Positions 10,201-18,015 of a stretch of 64,000 nucleotides of DNA are shown here, piece after piece; positions within the stretch are counted from its first letter, which is position 1, and each line of letters starts with the position of its first letter. The notes beneath the pieces are model-generated. The model made no database searches and was not told the origin of the DNA. It saw only the letters and a list, made by a program, of their open reading frames with translations. The position numbers and the translations under genes were made by a program. The stretch is from Dehalococcoidia bacterium (GTDB lineage: Bacteria > Chloroflexota > Dehalococcoidia > Bin125): contig JAJEJC010000007.1 of the NCBI GenBank assembly GCA_022828105.1, forward strand, positions 268,885-332,884, in the 5' to 3' direction.

Positions 10201-11785
10201 GCGCCGGATCGTGAAGGACCGAAAGCGGCGTGTCGTCGCCCATCGAACCGACCGGTTCCTTGGCCTGCCTCGCCATTGGCTTAAGGACGTACTCGATCTC
10301 TTCGCGGCTGTAGCCGTGCAGGATCTGGCGAGTCAACAGCTCGCCTTCGTCCGGCTGCGGAATGCTGGACGCGCTGAGCGTGACGGCGCGATCGAGCCGC
10401 CCCATGTGTTCGTTCACCCAGCGCGCGTACGGACGCCGGGCGGAGAGCCGACGCTTGATGTCGTCGTTGCGCAGCAATTCGTGTCGTTCGACGTCCACGG
10501 CGACCATCTGGCCCGGTCCGAGCCGGCCCGACTCGATGATCTCGGACTGATCGAGTTCAATCAGCCCGACCTCGGAGCCCATGACGACCAGACCGCTGCG
10601 TGTGACCTGGTAGCGGGCCGGGCGCAGACCGTTGCGATCCATCGCCGCCGCGACGACGCTGCCATCGGTGAAGGCCATCGCAGCCGGACCGTCCCAGGGC
10701 TCGGACAGGCAGGCGTGGTACTCGTAGAAGCCTCGAAGCTCGGGATCCATGTCCTCGAGTTGTTCCCAGGCCTCGGGAATGAGCATCATCATCGCGTGCA
10801 GGGGCCCACGACCCGAGGCAACAAGCAACTCGAACGCTTCGTCGAACGCCTGCGAGTCGGAGCCGACCTGTCCCAGCACCGGGTGCAGCTCCGATACGGC
10901 GTCGCCCCAGACGTCCGACTCCATGGCCGGGCCGCGGGCTTGCATCCAGAGCCGATTACCGAGCAGGGTGTTGATTTCACCGTTGTGCGCGATGTAGCGG
11001 AACGGCTGCGCGATCTTCCAGTCGGGCAGCGTGTTGGTCGCGTAGCGCTGGTGGAACAGCGCCAGGGCCGAGACGGTGTCGGGATTGGTCAGGTCGGGAT
11101 AGAACTTGCTCAACTGCGGCGCGACCATCAGGCCCTTGTAGACGACGGTCGAGGTCGACATCGAGACGATGTATGTCTCGGCCGCCGGGTCCGCAGTGTC
11201 CTCGGAGTCGGCTTCGCCTAGCAACCGGATTTCGGTGTCCGCGCGTCGGCGGGCGAGATAGGTCCGGCGTGAGAACTCGTCGTCGGAGATGCCCGCCGGC
11301 CGGGTGAAGAGCAGTTGCTCGATGTTGGGCAGGTCTCGCAGCGCCCAACTGCCCAGCACGCCGGGATCGGTCGGCACGGCACGCCAACCGATCACGTCGA
11401 GTCCGGTTCGTTCGACACACGCGTCGATCAGTCCCTTGGCCCGCTCTGCCGCATCCGGTTCGTCGGGCAGGAAGACCATGGCCAGGGCAAGATCGTCATC
11501 GGCGAGGCCGGCGCGGCCCAGCCGAGCGAGATCATCCTGCAGAATCGCGTAGGGAATCGAGATGGTGACGCCTGCGCCGTCTCCGGTGTTGGGGTCGGCG
11601 TTGACCGCGCCGCGATGGGTCAGGCTGACCACTCCCTCGACCGCCTGCTCAACGAGCCGATGCGTGGCCACTCCGTCCAGCCGCGCGATGAACCCGGTGC
11701 CGCAGGCATCGCGCGCGCTATTCGGGTCGTAGAGGCCCGGATAGTCGGAATCGTTCGCTCGGTGTGCCTGTGTGACTGCGGTCAT
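7217..11785 (-). CDS. gltB: glutamate synthase, large subunit (GltB / Fd-GOGAT type)
   Basis: A 1522-residue enzyme that makes two glutamates from glutamine and 2-oxoglutarate. The N-terminal amidotransferase nucleophile Cys28 (DACGTGF) implies removal of a 27-residue propeptide. The central and FMN-binding synthase domains follow (for example EGGEDPRRF and KPGEGGQLPG). The 3Fe-4S cluster motif appears in CHLNTCPVGVATQ. A glycine-rich GXGXG C-terminal domain ends the protein. Length and domain order are normal. No gltD lies nearby, so either the small subunit is encoded elsewhere or the enzyme uses ferredoxin. A perfect palindrome stands 25 bases before the ATG and may control it. Confidence 0.97.
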   Translation of the reverse strand: MTAVTQAHRANDSDYPGLYDPNSARDACGTGFIARLDGVATHRLVEQAVEGVVSLTHRGAVNADPNTGDGAGVTISIPYAILQDDLARLGRAGLADDDLALAMVFLPDEPDAAERAKGLIDACVERTGLDVIGWRAVPTDPGVLGSWALRDLPNIEQLLFTRPAGISDDEFSRRTYLARRRADTEIRLLGEADSEDTADPAAETYIVSMSTSTVVYKGLMVAPQLSKFYPDLTNPDTVSALALFHQRYATNTLPDWKIAQPFRYIAHNGEINTLLGNRLWMQARGPAMESDVWGDAVSELHPVLGQVGSDSQAFDEAFELLVASGRGPLHAMMMLIPEAWEQLEDMDPELRGFYEYHACLSEPWDGPAAMAFTDGSVVAAAMDRNGLRPARYQVTRSGLVVMGSEVGLIELDQSEIIESGRLGPGQMVAVDVERHELLRNDDIKRRLSARRPYARWVNEHMGRLDRAVTLSASSIPQPDEGELLTRQILHGYSREEIEYVLKPMARQAKEPVGSMGDDTPLSVLHDPARPLYSYFKQKFAQVTNPPIDSIRERNVMSLDTLLGRRHSLLEESAYAAQLVHLRSPLLLSDDLQRLLDLAQPGFSATEIETSFPVEDGPAGLEAALNALCDHIANAIEDGHTMIVLSDEHVATDRVPIPMLLAVSTVHHYLIASGQRMSASLVASCGDARDVHQISCLIGFGADAVHPHLALQTLASLQAEGEFDDMEVGEVIDHYVQAVESGILKIMSKMGIAARASYHGAQIFEALGIGQEVVERSFPGTLSRIGGIGYEEIGADAIARHGQAYPADGLEAGGWYRYRRDADYHANEPPIWRALHKAVQGGGDEQYQVYAERANNRQPTALRDMLGFDSDREPIPLDQVEPHDAITPRFSTGAMSLGALSPETHEDIARAMNALGAASNTGEGGEDPRRFLVSGDKSDANSHIKQIASGRFGVTPAYLGSASEIEIKIAQGSKPGEGGQLPGHKVTEYIAMLRHSTPGVELISPPPHHDIYSIEDLSQLIYDLKIANPRARVCVKLVACEGVGTIATGVAKAYADVVHISGADGGTGASPLSSVKYAGAPWELGVKEAHEALVVNGLRGRIRLRTDGGFHTGRDVVVAAMLGAEAYGFGTAALVALGCKMARQCHLNTCPVGVATQREDLRAKYFGKPQMLIDFLLHVAEEVRVILAELGYASLEDIIGRTDLLTQIPPRSGERARTVDLSRLLAPIEADPSLPRMRNQERNDRQDDLRLDDELLQMLEPHIERSEHISAKFAITNRHRAVGARVSGRIAQQYGDLGMQRGTIELHFAGSAGQSFGAFLVRGMRMYLVGEANDYVGKGMAGGMIAVSPRPDAGFRGRDAVLVGNTVLYGATGGTLWVAGRAGERFAVRNSGARAVVEGVGDHGCEYMTGGTVVVLGPVGRNFAAGMSGGTAYVWDAAGDLESRVNHAMVDLEPVRDANEIAMLAEMVETHAERTGSPFADEVLVLDNWDVVVSQMVKVIPRDYRRVLREQAEERRHALATQE

Positions 11786-11809
11786 ATCGACAGCGGCTAT
11801 CTCTTTCGC

Positions 11810-11834
11810 CTCATTGACTCACACAGTCAATGAG
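11810..11834. promoter_or_regulatory. perfect palindrome upstream of gltB, probable operator
   Basis: CTCATTGACT / AGTCAATGAG form two perfect 10-base arms around a five-base spacer (CACAC). The palindrome ends 25 bases before the gltB start codon on the minus strand. The size and symmetry fit a site for a dimeric regulator, most simply one of nitrogen or glutamate metabolism. It could instead form a hairpin in the mRNA leader. No regulator can be named. Confidence 0.5.
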
Positions 11835-11943
11835 TCGAAGGGCGCTAGTGGTAGAGGTTACGTGAATATTCCCACAATCGGAGTGGTCACGCTAGTGACC
11901 TGATTACAGCAGGCGCGAGCTGCGTTGCCGCCGAGCGCAGCGG

Positions 11944-13299
11944 CTACAGAATCTCCGCGCGGCGCAAGTCCGAGAGCGCGGCGCTGAAGCGGTCCACGGT
12001 CGCGTCGATCTGATCCTCGGTGTGGACGCAGGAAACGAGCGCGCCCATGCCCATCAGGTCGACGCCGTGGTTGATCAGGGCGCGGCGGAACGGCCATGCG
12101 ATCTCGGACGGCGTGCCCGCCAACGTCGCCTGAGGGCCGCCGTGCTGGTCCCAGTCCCAGGTCGCGCCGTCTTCCGGTCGCTCGATGTCCTGTCCCAACA
12201 CGATGTGCACCATCGAGGCGTCGGCCCAGGCGCAACCGGGCGCCTCCGCTTCGAGCAAGGCCCGATTCAGACCTCGCGACAACTGGCCGGCGCGCTCGTT
12301 GGCGATGCTGAGCGGATCCTCCTCGGCAATCGCCCGAAGCGCGCGTTCGCCGGCGACCGCAGAGAGCGGGTTGGCATTGAAGGTGCCCGGATGGGCGACT
12401 CGGCCGTTGCCGGCGTCGAAGCTGATCTGGTCGAGCAGGCCTGCGCGTCCGACCACCGCTCCGCCGGGCAATCCGCCTGCGGCGATCTTGGCCAACGTGG
12501 TCAGGTCGGGCGTCACGCCGATCCGCTCCTGGACGCCGCCCTGGCTGGCGCGGAAGCCGGTCACGACCTCGTCGAAGATCAGCATCGTGCCGCTGCGCTC
12601 GGTCAGCTCGCGCAATTCTTGCGGCACGGATGGGTCGAGCGGGCACGTGCCCCACGAGTAGCCGGTCGGCTCAAGGATGACCGCGGCGTACGCTCGCGTC
12701 TCCAACGCCCCGGCGATACCGGCCACATCCGTCTGGTCGAAGACCGAAATCAACTCCTGCATCGCCTCCGGTTGACCGTTGGCGGCGATCGGCCCGGCCG
12801 ACGTGCGGCCTGCGGCGAACACGCTGTCATTCCAGCCGTGGAAATGATGCCTGAGCCGCAGCAGCCGGTCGCGGCCGGTGGCGGCGCGGGCCAAGCGCAC
12901 GGCCATCATCGTCGCCTCGGTGCCGGATGAGGTGAAACGCACTCTCTCGGCGCTGGGCACGAGCCGCTTGATCGCCAGCGCCCAGCGGCGCTCAAGGTCG
13001 CTTGAACCGCCCATGTGCGTGCCTCGCGCGACCTGCTCGGTCACGGCTTCGACGAGATACGGATGGCTGTGCCCGAAGATCAGTGCGCCGTGACCCATCA
13101 CGTAGTCGATGTACTCATTGCCGTCGGCGTCCCACTTCTGTGCGCCGACGGCGCGATCGACGGTGATGCCGAAGGGGTCGAAGTGACGCGCATCGTGGGT
13201 GACGCCGCCGGGAAAGAGCGTCCGAGCCTCCTCCGCGCGCCGCGCCGACTCTGCGTGCTTGTCCAGGAACTCCTGATCGATCGCCGTCGAGCCGCTCAT
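11944..13299 (-). CDS. class III aminotransferase, glutamate-1-semialdehyde aminomutase-like
   Basis: A 451-residue PLP enzyme. I chose the ATG at 13299 because GGAGG lies eight bases upstream; a GTG at 13332 would add 11 residues. The family marks are DEVVTGFR, with the Asp that binds the PLP ring nitrogen, and TTLAKIAAGGLPGGA, with the Schiff-base Lys. These match the GSAM/HemL branch of subgroup III. No haem biosynthesis genes are near, so it may be a GSAM-like aminotransferase for another amino or keto acid rather than the true HemL. It lies 158 bases downstream of the gltB start on the same strand. Confidence 0.85.
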   Translation of the reverse strand: MSGSTAIDQEFLDKHAESARRAEEARTLFPGGVTHDARHFDPFGITVDRAVGAQKWDADGNEYIDYVMGHGALIFGHSHPYLVEAVTEQVARGTHMGGSSDLERRWALAIKRLVPSAERVRFTSSGTEATMMAVRLARAATGRDRLLRLRHHFHGWNDSVFAAGRTSAGPIAANGQPEAMQELISVFDQTDVAGIAGALETRAYAAVILEPTGYSWGTCPLDPSVPQELRELTERSGTMLIFDEVVTGFRASQGGVQERIGVTPDLTTLAKIAAGGLPGGAVVGRAGLLDQISFDAGNGRVAHPGTFNANPLSAVAGERALRAIAEEDPLSIANERAGQLSRGLNRALLEAEAPGCAWADASMVHIVLGQDIERPEDGATWDWDQHGGPQATLAGTPSEIAWPFRRALINHGVDLMGMGALVSCVHTEDQIDATVDRFSAALSDLRRAEIL

Positions 13300-13372
13300 T
13301 GCCTGTGCCTCCGCTGTTGCTGCCTTCGACACTAACGCACACGACGGGATCGGATGCAGCCCGGAGTCAAAC

Positions 13373-13378
13373 TAGAGT
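13373..13378 (+). promoter_or_regulatory. -10 box (TAGAGT) of a leaderless-type promoter for the VTT gene
   Basis: TAGAGT ends six bases before the ATG at 13385, which would place the transcription start on or next to the start codon. There is no ribosome site in between. The same six-base spacing is seen before four other genes in this window. Confidence 0.45.
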
Positions 13379-13384
13379 GTCGGC

Positions 13385-14089
13385 ATGACGAACTGGCGGA
13401 TCACCCGCGGGCGCGCGGCCTGGCTGGCCTTGCTGGGGATTGCGGTGATCGCGCTGCTGATCGGCGCCTATCTCGCCTACGAGCGCTGGTTTCCCTGGGA
13501 GCAGGCGGAGATCGAGGAGTGGATTGACGGCTTTGGATTCTGGGGACCAGTGGTCTACATCGCCGTGTTCGCCGCATCGATGCTCTTTGCGCCGCTGCCG
13601 ACCGCGCCGATGCCCCTGGTCGCGGCCGCCGTGTTCGGTCCGGCGCTCGGGTTTCTCTACACGATCACGGCCACCGCAATCGGCTCGACGATCTGTTTCT
13701 GGGTGTCACGGAGGCTGGGCCGTCCGACGCTTCGTCGGCTCACGTCCCAGGGAGCGCTGGACAAGATTGACGAGCTTGGCGAGCGGCTCGGCATCCGCCT
13801 GCTGATCGTACTGAGGCTGTTCCCCGTAGCCGGCGTCGACTACGTCTCCTACGCGGCCGGACTCACGCAGATGCGGTTCGCGACCTACATCGTGATCTCG
13901 GTGCTCGCCTCGGCGCCGATCCTGATTCTTGCCGCCGTGCTCGGCGATGCGGTACTGGAGCGTAATCGCGAGTTGCTGATCGGCGCGGCGGTAGGCGTTG
14001 TCGGATTCTTCGCCTTGCCGGTCGTCTGGGTCTGGTGGCGGCAGCGTCGAGCCGCGCGCGACGTTCAACCCGCGCCGACGGAACGCTAG
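13385..14089 (+). CDS. VTT-domain (DedA/TVP38-like) membrane protein
   Basis: A 234-residue integral membrane protein. An N-terminal helix (about 11-29) is followed by the SNARE-associated/VTT core: GFWGPVVYIAVFAASML, then the re-entrant region PTAPMPLVAAAVFGPALGFLYT, then FWVSRRLGR. An Arg-containing segment (LRLFPVAGVDYVSYAAGL) and two more helices follow. Proteins of this family act in lipid or polyprenyl-phosphate transport, or scrambling, across the cytoplasmic membrane. The tail is basic. No ribosome site precedes the ATG; a TAGAGT box at -12 suggests a leaderless mRNA. The particular substrate is unknown. Confidence 0.88.
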   Translation: MTNWRITRGRAAWLALLGIAVIALLIGAYLAYERWFPWEQAEIEEWIDGFGFWGPVVYIAVFAASMLFAPLPTAPMPLVAAAVFGPALGFLYTITATAIGSTICFWVSRRLGRPTLRRLTSQGALDKIDELGERLGIRLLIVLRLFPVAGVDYVSYAAGLTQMRFATYIVISVLASAPILILAAVLGDAVLERNRELLIGAAVGVVGFFALPVVWVWWRQRRAARDVQPAPTER

Positions 14090-14092
14090 CCT
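14087..14092 (+). promoter_or_regulatory. -10 box (TAGCCT) of a leaderless-type promoter
   Basis: TAGCCT overlaps the TAG stop of the VTT gene and ends six bases before the ATG at 14099. No ribosome site is present. This spacing matches the other leaderless-type starts in the window. Confidence 0.4.
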
Positions 14093-14098
14093 CGGGAC

Positions 14099-14689
14099 AT
14101 GCCGATTTCCGACGCGCCTTCGCTGCTCACGCTGATGTGGTCGCCGCTGACCGTCGTCACGTCAGCTCACGAGGGCTCGCGCGGGGGGCAGATCGCGGTC
14201 GGTGCGTTTGCGGCTTCGATTGTTCCTGCGCAGCCTCGCGTGCTCGTCCAGATCCAAAAGCGCAATCACACCAACTCGCTAATCGAGACCTCTGGCAAGC
14301 TTGCCGTCCACGTCATCGCTCGCGAGCAGTGGGAGTGGGTCAAGCACTGGGGCTTTCGCTCGCAGACCGAGGTTGACAAGTTCGAGGGCCTGGACTGGTT
14401 CGAACACGACGACGGGTTGCCGATCCTGGGCGGGGTGCTGGGCTGGATGACCTGTCGGGTCGTGAACTACATGGACGGCGGTGACATGGCGATCTGGCTG
14501 GCCGACGTCACCGACGCGGCGCGCAATACCCGAGCGCAACCGCTCCGCTGGCACGAGGTGCAACAGGTCCTGCCGCCCGATTGGGCGGAAGAGTACGGCC
14601 GCAAGCTCAGCCACGACGTGCCCGATTCAGGTCGGCGGATGGCCGAGCTGTCGGACAATCCGCCCTGGTCTAGCGGTTTGAGTCCCTAA
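14099..14689 (+). CDS. flavin reductase-like FMN-binding protein
   Basis: A 196-residue protein of the split-barrel flavin reductase family. Visible marks are MWSPLTVVTSAHEG near the N-terminus, the region QIAVGAFAASIVPAQPRVLVQIQKRNHTNSLIE that fits the FMN-phosphate-binding strand-turn region, and a middle section ending HDDGLPILGGVLGWMTCRV. Such proteins reduce free FMN with NAD(P)H for a partner monooxygenase, or act as FMN-linked reductases. No partner monooxygenase is adjacent. The following gene converges and is separated by only three bases. Confidence 0.85.
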   Translation: MPISDAPSLLTLMWSPLTVVTSAHEGSRGGQIAVGAFAASIVPAQPRVLVQIQKRNHTNSLIETSGKLAVHVIAREQWEWVKHWGFRSQTEVDKFEGLDWFEHDDGLPILGGVLGWMTCRVVNYMDGGDMAIWLADVTDAARNTRAQPLRWHEVQQVLPPDWAEEYGRKLSHDVPDSGRRMAELSDNPPWSSGLSP

Positions 14690-14692
14690 CCC

Positions 14693-15493
14693 CTAGCGGC
14701 CCTTCCAGTTCGGCGTGCGCTTCTCGGCGAAGGCGCGCGGGCCCTCGATCAGGTCTTCCGACTGGCTCATGATCCGCTGCTGGTGGAAGGTGTGCGTGAG
14801 CGCGGCCGGCAGAGGCAAGTCGAGACCCTTGTAGGCGGACTCCTTCGAGGCTCGCACCGAGATCGGGGCGCAGAGCAGGATCTCGCCGGCCCAGCGGCGG
14901 GCCGTGTCCATCAACTCGTCGGCGGGGACGACCTCGTTGACCAGGCCCCACTGGTGGGCGACGGGCGCGGGGATGTGGTTGCCGGTGAGCATGTAGCCCA
15001 TCGCGATCTTGAGCGGAATGTGGCGGGGCAATCGGTGGACGCCGCCGGCGCCGGCCATCAGCCCGACGCGCGGCTCGGGCAGACCGAGACGGGCGTGGTC
15101 GGCGGCGATGATGATGTCGCAGGCCATCGCCATCTCGCAGCCGCCGCCCAGGGCGAACCCGTTGACGGCGGCGATCATCGGCTTGGGGCACTCCCAGTCG
15201 GCCGTGATTCCGCCGAATCCGCCGCGCACCGGCGCGAAGGAGGGGCGCTCGTTGGCGGGCACGCGCGACATCTCGGCCGTGTACTTGAGGTCGTTGCCGG
15301 CCGAGAATGCGCGGTCGCCGGCGCCGGTCAGGATGCCGACCCAGGCCGAGTCGTCGTTGGCAAAAGTGTTCCAGGCGTCCGACAACTCCTCGGTCGTCGG
15401 CGGATGGATCGAGTTCATCCGCTCCGGTCGGTTGATCGTGATCGTGACGATGTTCTCGTCCTGCTCGTACTTGATGAACTCGTAGTCGGCCAT
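14693..15493 (-). CDS. enoyl-CoA hydratase/isomerase family protein
   Basis: A 266-residue crotonase-fold protein acting on acyl-CoA thioesters. The oxyanion-hole motifs are present: AFSAGNDLK (62-70) and NGFALGGGCEMAMACD (111-126). Of the two glutamates of classical hydratases, the first is kept (Glu140 in LPEPRVG), but the second place, in the AME-type motif, reads AMG (Gly166). With one Glu it may be an isomerase, a hydrolase or a hydratase of another mechanism. It lies between a flavin-reductase-like gene and an SDR gene. Confidence 0.92.
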   Translation of the reverse strand: MADYEFIKYEQDENIVTITINRPERMNSIHPPTTEELSDAWNTFANDDSAWVGILTGAGDRAFSAGNDLKYTAEMSRVPANERPSFAPVRGGFGGITADWECPKPMIAAVNGFALGGGCEMAMACDIIIAADHARLGLPEPRVGLMAGAGGVHRLPRHIPLKIAMGYMLTGNHIPAPVAHQWGLVNEVVPADELMDTARRWAGEILLCAPISVRASKESAYKGLDLPLPAALTHTFHQQRIMSQSEDLIEGPRAFAEKRTPNWKGR

Positions 15494-15557
15494 TGCGAAC
15501 CCCTGTCAGGTGCTGATCGATGCTGGTCTGTTCGAACGAAACGTGCGGATGGACGGG

Positions 15558-16379
15558 CTAGTGCTGCACGCACGTCCCGCCGTCCACATTGTAGGACTGA
15601 CCCGTGATCCACTCGCCCTCGCGGGCGCAGAGGAACGCGGTGATCGAGGCGATGTCCTCGCCTTCGCCTGCCCGACCCATGGGAACTCGCGTGTCGATCG
15701 CCCGTTGCCAGAACTCGCCGCGGCCCATGTCGTCCATGCGCGAGGTGTCGATGATGCCGGGACAGATGGCGTTGACGCGCACGCCGTGCTGCCCGATCTC
15801 CTGGGCCATGCAGGCCGTCAGCGCCTGCAGTCCCGCCTTGGACGAGGCGTAGGCGGCCGTGTTGGGGCCCAGCAACTTGCCCGCAATTGACGAGATGTTG
15901 ATGATTGCGCCGCCGTCGCCCTGCTCAATCAACTTCCGACCGAACACCTGCGACATGTAGAAGACGCCGTTGAGATTGACGTCGAGCACCAGCCGCCAGA
16001 GATCGGGGTCGAGGTCAATCACCGGGACGCGATCCGAGCCGCGGGCGGCGCCGGCGTTGTTGATCACGAAGTCCACCCGGCCGAACTCGTCCAGCGTCGT
16101 GTCGAGTAAGTTCTCGACGGCCCCGTAGTCAGCCACGTCCGAGACCAGCGGCAGCGCGCGCCGGCCTTCGGCGCGGACCTCGTCGGCGACCGAGTCGATG
16201 TCGCGCCAGCCGGCTGCTTTCTCGTCGTCGGGATAGTCCTCGGGGGCGCGGCCGGTACCGGTCAGGACTACATCGCATCCCTGGCGCGCCAGCTCGACCG
16301 CGATCGGGCGACCGATGCTGCGCATCCGCCCCGCTCCGGTTACAACCGCCACTTTGCCTTCAAGTCCGCTCAACTGCAT
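15558..16379 (-). CDS. short-chain dehydrogenase/reductase (SDR)
   Basis: A 273-residue NAD(P)-dependent oxidoreductase. The coenzyme loop is TGAGRMRSIGRPIA (15-28), a longer variant of TGxxxGxG. The SDR marks NNAGAA, NISSIAG (catalytic Ser) and YASSKAG (Tyr and Lys) are all present, and the C-terminus ends in a typical GQSYNVDGG. A GGAG ribosome site precedes the ATG. It is in the same direction as the enoyl-CoA hydratase gene and probably forms an operon with it. The pair could act on a hydroxyacyl or keto substrate, but the substrate cannot be told. Confidence 0.93.
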   Translation of the reverse strand: MQLSGLEGKVAVVTGAGRMRSIGRPIAVELARQGCDVVLTGTGRAPEDYPDDEKAAGWRDIDSVADEVRAEGRRALPLVSDVADYGAVENLLDTTLDEFGRVDFVINNAGAARGSDRVPVIDLDPDLWRLVLDVNLNGVFYMSQVFGRKLIEQGDGGAIINISSIAGKLLGPNTAAYASSKAGLQALTACMAQEIGQHGVRVNAICPGIIDTSRMDDMGRGEFWQRAIDTRVPMGRAGEGEDIASITAFLCAREGEWITGQSYNVDGGTCVQH

Positions 16380-16681
16380 GCGTCGATCTCCAGCCCGTTA
16401 CGAGATATGCGCCGATGATAGGTGAGCTGGTTGGGTGGTTGGCAGAGTTTTTTTCTGCCAGGGCGTGGCAGGAAAAACGGGGCGTTCGCCGCATGAAACG
16501 CTGGGTTTCGCGACATCTGGGCGGTTGAACGTGGTTGAGAACGGTCGGCTATGGAAGGCGGCGGTCAGCCATATGAGGGCCGCGTTTGACGACCAGTTGC
16601 GCGCCGGGAACCTCATGATCGCGGCCTCTCTACAGCGATTATTCGTTCTAAGTATCGCCTAATCCGCAGAGTCCGGCCCGA
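16380..16681. other. non-coding stretch, lower GC
   Basis: About 300 bases between the SDR start and the end of the SRPBCC-like gene. Short open frames here lack ribosome sites and family features. A TATCAT (minus strand, 16415-16420) about 35 bases before the SDR start is a possible -10 box. TGGCAG/CTGCCA around a T-tract at 16440-16460 forms a weak hairpin. The base composition is less GC-rich than the flanks. Confidence 0.4.
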
Positions 16682-17080
16682 TTAGTCGTCGCTTGATTCC
16701 TGATCTGTGTCATCGTCGTCATTGACTTCGTCGTCGTCTTCGTAAAACTCCTCCGACTCGGCCAGGTCCCTGATGTCGTCGAGGATCTGTTCCAGGTGAG
16801 GGCCGTTGCCGGCGCCGCGGATCAGGCGCAGCAGGGGGCCCAGGACGCCGGAGAACTCCAGCTCCGCCTCGGCGCGGGTGAAGCCGCCGCCGGCTCGCTC
16901 AAAGCGGAAGTCGTAGCGAGCTCCCGTGAGCGCCGTGGACCAACCAATCGCATAGTGCCGGGGAGACTCGCTGACCAGCTCCTTGAACGCGCCCTCGGTG
17001 GTCGCCCGCTCCAGGACCTCCAACGCGGCCTCGAAGGCATCAATCGGCTCGGCCTCGATCTCGGTCTCACGGATGGTCAT
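16682..17080 (-). CDS. SRPBCC/START-like small protein with acidic tail
   Basis: A 132-residue protein. Residues 1-90 resemble the polyketide cyclase/SRPBCC family, a helix-grip lipid- or ligand-binding fold: an N-terminal strand and helix, then WSTALTGARYDFRFERAGGGFTRAEAELEFSG, then a long C-terminal helix region. The last 25 residues are nearly all Asp, Glu, Ser and Thr. Its ATG overlaps the stop of the GIY-YIG gene (ATGA), so the two are translationally coupled. The fold is inferred from a weak pattern, and the function is unknown. Confidence 0.6.
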   Translation of the reverse strand: MTIRETEIEAEPIDAFEAALEVLERATTEGAFKELVSESPRHYAIGWSTALTGARYDFRFERAGGGFTRAEAELEFSGVLGPLLRLIRGAGNGPHLEQILDDIRDLAESEEFYEDDDEVNDDDDTDQESSDD

Positions 17081-18015
17081 GAGTTGACTTCCGGAGATTC
17101 TGTTGGGATCCAGGAGGCAAGGCCATTCCCATTGCGTCCGGCCATGACCTTCTCGGCCATGGAGGGATTTGCGAATTTGAGGTCACGCAACAGCTCGAAG
17201 GTCGAGCCGTCAACTTTCACGTCGGGCGATTCTAGGAGTTCTTGGCGTTTGCGGCGGGCATTGACGAATGCGGGGGCCTCGAAGGAGGGCACGCTATCCA
17301 CCAGACCAGTAGACCTTTTCTGCACCAAGAAGCCACCACCAACCAAACTTCGACCAAAAGCCCTGATCTGGCATCCGTTGCGCGAGGTCGTCAGCACTCG
17401 CCAGGGTTCAATGTTGCTGGCCTCACTTGGCGGCGCTTGCGACGGCTCTTCCTCAGAGTCGAACTCAGGTATGCCCAACGCGCGAAGACACAACAGCATC
17501 TCAGAGAGGAACAGTTCCGCTGCGGCCCTCTTCGCCTCTGGGAGCATCTCGGTCAAGTCAGAATCACACTCTGGCAAGTCCTTGGTGTTGTCCAACTCAC
17601 AGCGATTCGCGCACCGCGCTAGCTGCAAAAGTCTGCGCTCCAGGTACAGTTGGTCAGCTTTGTCCAGCGAGACCCCCTCCCGAACGAACACGACCGCCCG
17701 GCTCCAGAATTCCCTCTTCAGTGCGTGCTTCTTGAGGCGATCTGGTGTCTTGCCTTCACCGACGTACAGCTTCGCAGACTGGCCCTCGATGCCCCACAAG
17801 ACGTACACGCCATTTCGAGTGAGTTCTTGGCGCTGGAGCGCTTCGTCTAGGCGTTCTCGCGGAAACGATAGTGCTCCGCCATTCCAGTTGTCTTTGCGCA
17901 GAACGCACACACCGGCTCCATCCCCGGATGGATAGTAGAGATGCACGGAGAAGCCTCCGGGATGTTGCATCCGCATATCGTAGACGGTGATGTTCGATTC
18001 CTTGCCCTCTCTCAA
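17077..18015 (-). CDS. GIY-YIG nuclease-family protein with DUF4357-like C-terminus
   Basis: A 312-residue protein. The GIY-YIG fold is visible: GVYVLWG (69-75), LYVGEG (83-88), the catalytic Arg93 in DRLKKH and Glu126 in LERRLLQLA. The C-terminal segment FELLRDLKFANPSMAEKV..NGNGLASW resembles DUF4357, a common partner of such nucleases. These enzymes cut DNA with one metal ion. The start is uncertain: the frame opens at a TTG (18015) without a ribosome site, and an ATG lies at 17976. The 5' end overlaps the divergent SpoU-type gene by up to 26 bases. The GC content is visibly lower than in neighbouring genes, so the pair may have been acquired. Confidence 0.75.
   Translation of the reverse strand: MREGKESNITVYDMRMQHPGGFSVHLYYPSGDGAGVCVLRKDNWNGGALSFPRERLDEALQRQELTRNGVYVLWGIEGQSAKLYVGEGKTPDRLKKHALKREFWSRAVVFVREGVSLDKADQLYLERRLLQLARCANRCELDNTKDLPECDSDLTEMLPEAKRAAAELFLSEMLLCLRALGIPEFDSEEEPSQAPPSEASNIEPWRVLTTSRNGCQIRAFGRSLVGGGFLVQKRSTGLVDSVPSFEAPAFVNARRKRQELLESPDVKVDGSTFELLRDLKFANPSMAEKVMAGRNGNGLASWIPTESPEVNS

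Noticed and set aside
11944-13299. Calling the class III aminotransferase hemL outright
   Set aside because: The motifs fit the GSAM branch, but no haem genes are linked and many GSAM-like aminotransferases have other substrates.
16440-16460. TGGCAG...CTGCCA with a T-tract as intrinsic terminator
   Set aside because: The T-tract is in the loop rather than after the stem, and no gene on the plus strand ends there.
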